Assembly (NCBI GenBank): GCA_035949055.1
Contig: DASZIO010000006.1
Span: forward strand, 1 to 46,386
Source of the DNA: Bog-756 sp035949055
GTDB taxonomy: Bacteria; Actinomycetota; Acidimicrobiia; Acidimicrobiales; RAAP-2
DNA length: 46,386 nt
Direction: 5' to 3'
The stretch's first letter is position 1, and the number at the start of each line of letters is the position of its first letter. Below the pieces are notes generated by a model. The model was not told where the DNA came from, searched no databases, and was given only the letters and a program-made list of their open reading frames with translations. Shown one piece after another: positions 1 through 6,961 of this stretch. A program made the translations under genes and the position numbers.

Positions 1-51
1 TTCCGCGTTGTCGGCGAGGATCACGAGGTCCGCCACTGGCGAGCGCCGTAG
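1..51 (+). other. Possible 3' end of a plus-strand gene, cut by the window
   Basis: Reading from base 1, the plus strand gives 16 sense codons with GC-rich third positions and then TAG at 49-51. It would end convergently with the minus-strand gene at 88. The minus strand is also open here (a GTG followed by codons for ADLVILADNAE, running off the left edge), so the direction is undecided. Nothing is recognised. Confidence 0.2.
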
Positions 52-87
52 GCGGTTAGGCGGGGGTCGAGTTGAACTGCCTGCCGC

Positions 88-1749
88 TCAGTTGGTGGCC
101 ACCGCCACCACCGGGGATGGGGGCGGGTCGCCTCCGAAAGAGCCGTTGAACGAGGCACTCCCGTAGGTGAAGATCCCGCCGTCGGAAGCGGCCAGCCAGT
201 ATCCGAAGCTGTCAGGGGAAACCGACATGCCGATGATCGGTTGGTTGAGGACGGTTCCACCCGCCGATCCGTGGAAGCCGGCGTCGCCGAAGCTGAAGAT
301 CCCGCCATCCCGGGCGACCATCCAGTACCCGTTTCCGTCCACGGTCACGCCCATTCCCACGACCGGTTGGCTCAGGGGTTGTCCGGCCTCGGACCCGGAG
401 TTGCCGGCGTCGCCGAAGGGGTAGACGGCACCGTCGGAACCGACCAGCCAATACCCCAGGCCGCTGGTCGACACTCCCATCCCCACTATCGGGGTGCTCA
501 GGGGTTGACCGCCCTCGGAACCCAGGTACGGGGCGTCGCCGAAAGTGAATACCCCTCCGTCGGCGGCGACGAGCCAGTAGCCCAGACCACTGGGGGTGGA
601 GGCGATGCCGACGATTGGTTGGTTGAGAGGCTGGCCTCCCTCGGAACCGTAGAACGCGGCATCACCGAAACTGAAGACCCCGCCGTCGGAAGCCACCAGC
701 CAGTAGCCGCCGCCGTCAGGCGTCACCGCCATGCCGACGATGGGCCTGTTGAGGGGCGTGCCGCCAGTCGAACCGAAGAACGGCTGGTTCGGGCCGAACG
801 TGAAGATACCGCCGTCGGAAGCCACCAGCCAGTAGCCGGCCGCAAAGGGCGAAACCGGGCTGGATGAAGCGGAGTTCGGCCCCGTCCCAGCGGCGTTGAT
901 GGCCGCCACCTGAAAGGTGTAGGAGACCCCGTTCGTCAGGCCAGACACCACGGCCTTCGTGACGTTGCCGACCGTGACCGGTGTGCCTGCCGAAGGTGTA
1001 ACCACGTATCCCGTGATCGGGCTTCCCCCGTCGGAGGCAGGCGGAGACCAGTGAACCGTGACCTGCTGGTACTGCCCCTGGGCCGTGACGCTCGTCGGTG
1101 CTCCCGGTAGGTTCGGGGCTTGTACGGTCAGCGTGAAGGTGAATGTCCCAGAGTCTCCAGAGGCATCGGTCATGTTTCCCGACGCGGAGTAAATCCCGGC
1201 CGTTAAAAATCCGGTGGTAGAGATCCGACCGCTGTTCGATACAAGCAACTGTGACGAGCCACCCGTCTTGGCAAAGGTAACAGTGCCGATACCTCCAGTC
1301 TGGGTGATCTGACTTGAGAAGCTTGTCGATTGATCAGGAAGTATCGAAGCGGTTGTGGGGGACGTCTGAGTTATCATGCCGCCAGTAACCGTGAGCGAGA
1401 AGGTAAACGTTCCTTGGTCAGCCGGAATACCGTCGCTGATTATGCCTGTAGCTGTGTAGGGAATTGGAGAAGAGGAAAGGGTTCCCGTCGTTGCAAGGAG
1501 TCCGGTAGACGAGATCGTGAACAAAGGAGCGCCACTCGTTAGTGGACCCCAGGTGAAAGTACCCGTACCCCCAGTTGCGCTCAGCTGTTGGCTGAAGCCA
1601 GCCGAGTTGTTCGCCGTGACCGACCCCGAGGTTGGCGGATTCTGGGTGATGGCAACGGCGTACGCCGAGGGAACGAAGGCGACAAAGGTGGCGACCAGTC
1701 CCGCTACGGCCGCGCCGATGGCGATCCGTCTCCTTGCTCGCTGTCCCAT
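88..1749 (-). CDS. Exported protein with Ig-like/FN3 domains and six GYW repeats
   Basis: The 553-residue product begins with an arginine-rich segment and a hydrophobic stretch ending near SAYA (about residue 31), a Sec signal peptide. Two related Ig-like segments of about 90 residues follow (each starts with an ITQ motif), then an FN3 domain near residues 215-300 (APTSVTA, GLTNGVSYTFQVAAINAAG). The C-terminal half is six tandem 42-43 residue repeats of the form GYWLVASDGGIFTFG..GS.GG.PLN.PIVGM, probably beta-propeller or beta-solenoid blades. AGGGGG just upstream supports the ATG at 1747-1749. The role is unknown; surface adhesion or carbohydrate binding would be a guess. The stretch encoding the Ig-like segments (roughly 1130-1640) looks clearly less GC-rich than its surroundings. 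The downstream neighbour in transcription order is outside the window. Confidence 0.85.
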   Translation of the reverse strand: MGQRARRRIAIGAAVAGLVATFVAFVPSAYAVAITQNPPTSGSVTANNSAGFSQQLSATGGTGTFTWGPLTSGAPLFTISSTGLLATTGTLSSSPIPYTATGIISDGIPADQGTFTFSLTVTGGMITQTSPTTASILPDQSTSFSSQITQTGGIGTVTFAKTGGSSQLLVSNSGRISTTGFLTAGIYSASGNMTDASGDSGTFTFTLTVQAPNLPGAPTSVTAQGQYQQVTVHWSPPASDGGSPITGYVVTPSAGTPVTVGNVTKAVVSGLTNGVSYTFQVAAINAAGTGPNSASSSPVSPFAAGYWLVASDGGIFTFGPNQPFFGSTGGTPLNRPIVGMAVTPDGGGYWLVASDGGVFSFGDAAFYGSEGGQPLNQPIVGIASTPSGLGYWLVAADGGVFTFGDAPYLGSEGGQPLSTPIVGMGVSTSGLGYWLVGSDGAVYPFGDAGNSGSEAGQPLSQPVVGMGVTVDGNGYWMVARDGGIFSFGDAGFHGSAGGTVLNQPIIGMSVSPDSFGYWLAASDGGIFTYGSASFNGSFGGDPPPSPVVAVATN

Positions 1750-1963
1750 GGCAACCCCCTGTCCTGTGCCGGCTCCGTCCGAACTCCCGGATGGACCTTT
1801 GGTGAGTCAAGCGATGTGAGACTACTGCCGATCGAATGGCAGCGAAAGGACCGTCCGGCCGTTCGACATGGTCTCATGCCTTCTCATGAGATGCGGCTGC
1901 GGACTCTCGGCGCAGAGTGTGGTTCGGCGCGCACGAAAGGTGGCGCGCTGGCGGGACCCCGGG

Positions 1964-4717
1964 TCAGGCGGCGGACCCGAGGAACGGAGCGTTGAAGGAG
2001 AAGACGCCGCCGTCCGAAGCCGTCAGCCAGTACCCACCTGTGGCGTCGTCGCTGAGCCCGGCGATCACGGGCCGGTTGAGGACGATGTTCCCGGTGGAAC
2101 CGAAGTAGGGCTCGTCGAAGCAGAAGACGCCGCCGTCGGAAGCCACCAGCCGGTAACCCCCGCCGTCAGTGGCGGCGATCATCCCGACCACCGGCTGGTT
2201 GAGCCGGATGGCCCCGGTGGAGCCGTAGAACGGCGCGTTGAACGAGAAGATCCCGCCGTCGGAGGCGACCAGCCAGTAACCGCCGGTCTCCTGGTCGGCA
2301 CCCATGCCGACGACCGGCTTGTTGAGGACCAAGTTGCCGGTCGAGCCGAAGAACGGCGCGTTGCCGAATGTGAACACGCCACCGTCGGACGCCACGAACC
2401 AGTAGCCGCCTCCGTTTTCAGTCGACGCCATGCCGACAACCGGCTTGTTGAGCCGGATGGCCCCGGTGGAGCCGTAGAAGGGCGCGTTGAACGAGAAGAT
2501 CCCGCCGTCGGAGGCGACCAGCCAGTAACCCCGAGTGGCCGGGTCGACCGCCATGCCCACGATCGGCTTGTTGAGCGGGATGCCGGTCATGGCGCCGGAG
2601 CAAGCTGCTCCTCCGAAGACGGCCACGTCACCGGCCGCATCGACCTCGAAGTAGCCCGAGCCGTCTTCGAGCGCCGCCGAGCCCACCACCGAACCGGCCG
2701 GGAGGTGGGTCATGCACGGGGTCGTGGTCGGCGAGGGGCCGGACCCCGGAGACGGAGGCGGAGGCGGCGCCGAGCCCGGCGTGGTCACGGGCGTGGAGGT
2801 GCCAGGGCCAGACGTATGGCCGGCGCTGTCCACGGCGATTACCGAGTAGGTATAGGTCGTCCCCGGCTGCGCGCCGGTGTCGGTAAAGCTCGTAGTCGGC
2901 GCGCTGACCGAACCGATCGGTGCACCGTCCCGGTACACGGTGTAGGACTTGACCGAAGATCCCGCCTCTGTCGACGCTGACCAGCTGACCTGGACGGAGG
3001 TGGGAGACGTCGCCACGGCGTTCACATTGCCCGGCGTGGTGGGCGATCCGCCCGTCCCCGACCCGACCGTGTAGGTCTGGACATCAAAGGTGTGACCGGC
3101 CGCGTTGGTGGGAGTAACCGTCACCTGGTTGCCGCTGACGCTGACCTGCAAGAAGCTGTAGACGTCCGCGGGGGAGAGCGAAGATCCCGCCGGCGCGGAT
3201 CCACAGTTCGACCCGCTCCCGGTCGGCGGAGTGGTCCCCGGGCTCCAGCCGATGGCGTATACGCTCGCCCCGGCGTTGTCGCACGATCCGCCGTCCACGG
3301 GCTCGAGGACACCGCCGCCCGTGCCGGCCACGTAGTTCGGGACCTGCTGTCCGGGTTGACCGGGATTGACCCGGGTGTAGGCATGGGCATGTCCGCCGAA
3401 GGCGGCCCCGACCCCGTTGGCCGCCAGCAGCTTTTCGAGGCTGGTGGCGGCGTTCGGGTTGGCCGCGCTGTTCTGGAGATAGACGTCACTCGGCTGGCTC
3501 GAGGTGTCCGAGCGGAACGGGTAATGGAAGACGGCGAGCTTGACCCCGCCGGGGTGAGAAGCCAGATCGTGGGAGAGCCACTGGTACTCGGCCGAGGACG
3601 TCTGCCAGTGCTCGTTGTAGTCCATCTCGTACTGCTGGCAGTTGCTGGTGTTGCCCGGGCACAGCGAACCGGTCGAGTTCCCCTGGTTCAGCTGTTCGTT
3701 CCAGGCGGCGTCGAGGACGTAGATGCGGACGTCACCGCTCTGGATGGCGTACCAGTCGTCGGGCTCGTTGAACGACGAGGTGATGCCGAACCCGGCCGGA
3801 TAGCTGTCGTAGGCGTAGGTACCGCCCGACGACGAGGCGGTGTTCGGGGTCGGGAAGATCTGGAGGCTCTCCTGGTTCAGACCGTGGTCGCCGTTGGCCT
3901 TGAAGGTGGGGATGCCGCCGGTCTCGGGCCAGTACGACGGTCCGAACACGTCGCTGACCTCCGCGCCGCTCTGCTGGAGGTCGCCGAAGTTGGTCTGGTC
4001 GCCATTGTTGTAGGCGGTGTCGCCGGCCAGGACGGCAAAGCGCGCCCCCGATTGCCCGATCAGTTTGTCCAACGCGGCCTGGTCGGTGTTGAGGTTGCCC
4101 GGGAAGCTGGAGTTGGGGAGGGCGTAGTAGGTCTCGGCCGAGTCGTCGACAACGTCGAACGTGAGCGACTTGGTGGACCCGGCGGGATCCAGGGTGGTGA
4201 AGAGCTGGTCCGGCTGGGAGCTGGGCAGAAGATCGGTCGCCCCGCTCGAGTCCCCGGAGAACACGGCGTAGCAGTACTCGGTACCAGCCGCCAGGGCGGT
4301 GAGCGGCACCGACCACTGGTACTCAGCCGTGGTCACCACCGTAAAGCCGTGGTTGGTCATGGACCCGGTCGGGGACGTCCCGTTGATCGGGCCCGGCAAC
4401 GAGGTCGGCGCGGCAATCGCCGAAGGCGACCAGGTGGTCGTGCCCGAGGGACAGGACCCGTTCGTGGCCACAGCCACCTGGACCGAGCCTGGATTGCTAG
4501 TCGTGGTGGCCCAGTTCACATAGGCGGAGGTCTGGGTGAGGTCGGTCACGTACGGTGCGCGGCTCAGACCGGCCCCGAACCCGCTGTAGGGGGTGACCGG
4601 TATCGGCGTGTCCGAGGGAGATGCGCCCACATGAAGGGCGGGCCAGGCGAAGAAGAAGATAGCGGCGACAGTCGCCGCCACCACGCCAGACATCGTCCAC
4701 TTGAATTGCTTCCCCAT
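1964..4717 (-). CDS. Exported purple-acid-phosphatase-like metallophosphoesterase with FN3 and GYW repeats
   Basis: The frame is open to 4855, but ATG 4715-4717 is preferred because a G-rich AGGGGGG ribosome site precedes it and a signal peptide follows directly (MGKQFKWT, then a hydrophobic core to HVGAS). Domain order is an N-terminal FN3-like domain typical of purple acid phosphatases, a calcineurin-like core, an FN3 domain (SPTSVQVSWSAST), a Pro/Ser/Thr linker and six GYW repeats (the first divergent). Core motifs are AGDTAYNNG (GDxxY block), NGDHG in place of GNHE, VFHYPF and GGHAHAYTR (GHxH). The first metal motif is degenerate or different (DVVDDSAE). The likely job is extracellular hydrolysis of phosphate esters, with the repeats as a binding or display module shared with the 88-1749 protein. 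About 917 residues. Confidence 0.85.
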   Translation of the reverse strand: MGKQFKWTMSGVVAATVAAIFFFAWPALHVGASPSDTPIPVTPYSGFGAGLSRAPYVTDLTQTSAYVNWATTTSNPGSVQVAVATNGSCPSGTTTWSPSAIAAPTSLPGPINGTSPTGSMTNHGFTVVTTAEYQWSVPLTALAAGTEYCYAVFSGDSSGATDLLPSSQPDQLFTTLDPAGSTKSLTFDVVDDSAETYYALPNSSFPGNLNTDQAALDKLIGQSGARFAVLAGDTAYNNGDQTNFGDLQQSGAEVSDVFGPSYWPETGGIPTFKANGDHGLNQESLQIFPTPNTASSSGGTYAYDSYPAGFGITSSFNEPDDWYAIQSGDVRIYVLDAAWNEQLNQGNSTGSLCPGNTSNCQQYEMDYNEHWQTSSAEYQWLSHDLASHPGGVKLAVFHYPFRSDTSSQPSDVYLQNSAANPNAATSLEKLLAANGVGAAFGGHAHAYTRVNPGQPGQQVPNYVAGTGGGVLEPVDGGSCDNAGASVYAIGWSPGTTPPTGSGSNCGSAPAGSSLSPADVYSFLQVSVSGNQVTVTPTNAAGHTFDVQTYTVGSGTGGSPTTPGNVNAVATSPTSVQVSWSASTEAGSSVKSYTVYRDGAPIGSVSAPTTSFTDTGAQPGTTYTYSVIAVDSAGHTSGPGTSTPVTTPGSAPPPPPSPGSGPSPTTTPCMTHLPAGSVVGSAALEDGSGYFEVDAAGDVAVFGGAACSGAMTGIPLNKPIVGMAVDPATRGYWLVASDGGIFSFNAPFYGSTGAIRLNKPVVGMASTENGGGYWFVASDGGVFTFGNAPFFGSTGNLVLNKPVVGMGADQETGGYWLVASDGGIFSFNAPFYGSTGAIRLNQPVVGMIAATDGGGYRLVASDGGVFCFDEPYFGSTGNIVLNRPVIAGLSDDATGGYWLTASDGGVFSFNAPFLGSAA
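2202..2530. repeat. Pair of near-identical 80-bp blocks inside GYW repeat coding DNA
   Basis: Bases 2202-2281 and 2451-2530 match at 79 of 80 positions by eye and lie 249 bp (83 codons) apart, which is two GYW repeats. The intervening repeat is less similar. This points to recent duplication or gene conversion of a two-repeat unit. Confidence 0.8.
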
Positions 4718-4740
4718 CCGAACCCCCCTAATCGGTGGCG

Positions 4741-4770
4741 AACGTAGTGCAGCGTTGGACGCGCACGCAA
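4741..4770 (-). promoter_or_regulatory. Candidate promoter of the phosphoesterase gene
   Basis: On the minus strand TTGCGT (4770-4765), an 18-nt spacer and TACGTT (4746-4741) fit a sigma-A type promoter, 24 nt upstream of the ATG at 4717. The match is partial. Confidence 0.3.
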
Positions 4771-4877
4771 AGGAATCTCGCGCCGATCCGGAAGATTCTC
4801 GATACGACGGCTGGATCGGGCAGACGCTCGGGACGGGGAGTGTCGTGTCGACCACATTCCGCGACGACAGACCGCAC

Positions 4878-4905
4878 TCGACCCCGGGTCGAAGCCCGTC
4901 ACGGG
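4878..4905 (-). terminator. Two adjacent perfect hairpins after the DMT transporter gene
   Basis: Just past the stop at 4918 in the direction of transcription lie CCCGT/ACGGG (4895-4905, 1-nt loop) and TCGACCC/GGGTCGA (4878-4892, 1-nt loop). There is no T-run, so intrinsic termination is only possible, as is common in actinobacteria. Confidence 0.35.
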
Positions 4906-4917
4906 ATGACGGATGGG

Positions 4918-5856
4918 CTACCCGAGAGCCGGATCAGGCCGGATCGAATCTCGGTCGAGGTCGGCGCTGGCCCCGCCGGCCGTGTCCGCGCGGCGAGGTC
5001 GTTTGATGCGCGCCACCATCTCGGGAGGTGCCCACTTCGACAGGAGCACCACACCGGTGAACATGGCGCAGAGCAGCACGGCCTGGAGGAGGATGGCCAC
5101 CGGCGAGTCGCGGAGCTGCTCGCCGAACAGCTCGATCCCGATGGCGATGCTGGCCAGCGGGTCCACGATCAGCAGCGCCGACTGTGAGGCGGCCAAGGGC
5201 CCGGCGGTGAACGCCGCCTCCAGCAGCACCGTGCCGAGCACGCCCGTGACGACAACGCCATAGACCGGCCAGTGGACGAACAGCCCTGACCACCCATGGC
5301 GGGCCAACACCTCGGTGGCCGCCTTCACGAAGGCGGCGTCGATGGCCCACACCAGCGCAGCCGCGGCTCCGAGGAGCGCGGCCCGGCGGGCGGGCGATCC
5401 CCACCGGCTGAGCACCACGAGCACCACGACGACGAGACCCCGGCTGCCGATGGCGACGGCCCACTTGCCGACGCCGGGGTGGCCGTGGCCCTCCTGCGGA
5501 TCGGCCACCAGCAGGAACCCGCCCAGCCCGGCGCACAAGAGGGCGGCCGCGCCCCAGGTCCGTTGGGCGATGCGGTCCCGAAGCCAGAGGGCGCGGAGAG
5601 CGAGGGTGAAGATGAGCTCGGTGACGAGGATGGGCTGCACCGTGGCCAGCTGGCCGAAGTAGAGGGCCAACGCGGTGAAGACAAAGGTGCCCCCCATGGT
5701 GAGCATCCCGAGCAGCCACATCGGCTGGCGCACCAAGTACTTGGTGGTGCCCCACGCCGATCTGCCCAGCTCCGACCCCGACACGTTGGCCAGGCGCTGA
5801 AGCACCGACGTAAGGCCCTGACTGAAGGCGCCGAGCAGTGCAAAGAGGACACTCAC
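4918..5856 (-). CDS. DMT/EamA-like multi-pass membrane transporter
   Basis: The 312-residue protein has about nine or ten hydrophobic helices in two related halves, beginning MSVLFALLGAFSQGLTSVLQRLAN and including LVTELIFTLALRALWLRD and QSALLIVDPLASIAIGIELFGEQLR, which is the DMT (EamA / NIPA-like) pattern of small metabolite exporters. Substrate cannot be inferred. The C-terminal tail is charged and cytoplasmic (VARIKRPRR). The start is GTG at 5854-5856 with only a weak upstream purine tract. It is the last gene of a minus-strand run downstream of the MBL-fold hydrolase, with 81 nt between them. Confidence 0.75.
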   Translation of the reverse strand: MSVLFALLGAFSQGLTSVLQRLANVSGSELGRSAWGTTKYLVRQPMWLLGMLTMGGTFVFTALALYFGQLATVQPILVTELIFTLALRALWLRDRIAQRTWGAAALLCAGLGGFLLVADPQEGHGHPGVGKWAVAIGSRGLVVVVLVVLSRWGSPARRAALLGAAAALVWAIDAAFVKAATEVLARHGWSGLFVHWPVYGVVVTGVLGTVLLEAAFTAGPLAASQSALLIVDPLASIAIGIELFGEQLRDSPVAILLQAVLLCAMFTGVVLLSKWAPPEMVARIKRPRRADTAGGASADLDRDSIRPDPALG

Positions 5857-5937
5857 CGTCTCGATGCCCTTGCCATCATGACCGCCCTCCCGCCCCCATT
5901 GGAGAACAGGGGTGACCCGAAGCGCAAGGAGCCAGGC

Positions 5938-6927
5938 TCAAGGTCCCTCGGCAGCCGGGTCACCCCCCGACGGCCGGGTCGCCAGCCATCGATGGAGCCC
6001 GGCCGCGTTCGAGTGGACACCGTTCATGACCTCGAGTTTGTGGCGGTGCTCGGCTGGGACACCGTCGAGGTCCGACTCGAATTCCTCCGCCAGCGCGGCG
6101 GCGATGTCGCGGCCGTCCCGATAGGCAGACTCGGCCACGTCCGCCCACTTCCGCAGGGTGCCGTCGGCTTCGTCGAGCACCGCCAGCGGATCATCGAGCA
6201 GCCCGTAGTGGGCGAGGGCCAGGCGGGTCGGCTTCCGGTCGGCGAAACGCCGGAGCGAGTTGATCGCAGCGGTCAGGTCGAAATCAGGAGGCGGCGTCGA
6301 GGGTCGCAACACCCCGGCATCGGGCAGCTTCACTCCGACCGCATCGCCGGCGAAGAGGATGCCGCTCATCGTGTCGTGCAAGGCCATGTGGTGCTTGGCA
6401 TGGCCGGGTGAGTCCACCGCGACGAGTGCCCGCCTGGGGCCGACCTGAATGGCCTCGCCGTTCTCGAGCACGCGGATCCGTTCGGTGGGGGTCGGGTCGA
6501 GACGCCCGTAGAGCGAGTCGAGAAGGGGGCCGTACACGCGGGCGGCGGAATCGACCAACCTGGTCGGGTCCGCCAGATGCCGGGCTCCCTTGGGGTGCAC
6601 GTAGACGGTGGCCTTGGGGAAGGCGCGGGCCACGTTCCCGACCCCTCCCGCGTGATCGAGATGGATATGGGTGACCACCACCCCAGCCAGATCGTGAGCG
6701 CCCAGTCCGAGCTTCGCCAGCTGGTCGAGCAGGACCGGCACCGAGCTCTGGCTGCCGGTCTCGACCAGAACCGGGCTGTCGCCCTCGATCACATAGCCGG
6801 CGGTGACCCGATCCCAGCCCCCGAGCAGCGTGTCGAGCTCGATGACGCCTTCCGCTACGGCGATACCGGCGCCCGGGGCCGACACCGCTCGTTCGTCCCC
6901 GTCCTGGTGATGATGGCCGGCACCCAT
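5938..6927 (-). CDS. Metallo-beta-lactamase-fold hydrolase
   Basis: The 329-residue protein carries the binuclear metal motif THIHLDHAGG (H87, H89, D91, H92), SPGHAKHH (H176) and FAGDAVG (D195), with a further His in LALAHYG. This is a glyoxalase II / RNase Z type MBL fold with a C-terminal helical extension (about residues 225-325) seen in many actinobacterial members. The substrate is unknown. The frame is open far upstream (to 7524), but that part lies over the tail of the GH15 gene in another frame and has shadow composition; ATG 6925-6927 with GGAGG about 8 nt upstream is clearly the start. It follows the GH15 gene by 34 nt and is probably cotranscribed with it. Confidence 0.85.
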   Translation of the reverse strand: MGAGHHHQDGDERAVSAPGAGIAVAEGVIELDTLLGGWDRVTAGYVIEGDSPVLVETGSQSSVPVLLDQLAKLGLGAHDLAGVVVTHIHLDHAGGVGNVARAFPKATVYVHPKGARHLADPTRLVDSAARVYGPLLDSLYGRLDPTPTERIRVLENGEAIQVGPRRALVAVDSPGHAKHHMALHDTMSGILFAGDAVGVKLPDAGVLRPSTPPPDFDLTAAINSLRRFADRKPTRLALAHYGLLDDPLAVLDEADGTLRKWADVAESAYRDGRDIAAALAEEFESDLDGVPAEHRHKLEVMNGVHSNAAGLHRWLATRPSGGDPAAEGP

Positions 6928-6961
6928 GCTCCGCGCCTCCGATCTCGCCACGCTCCGGTGG

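Noticed and set aside
1868..1895. TCTCATG repeats and the TCTCATGAGA palindrome upstream of the first GYW-repeat gene as an operator
   Set aside because: The elements are short, lie over 120 nt from the start codon and have no associated promoter that I can recognise.
3092..4747. A 551-codon plus-strand open frame opposite the phosphoesterase
   Set aside because: Antisense shadow of a domain-rich gene; no ribosome site and no protein-like pattern.
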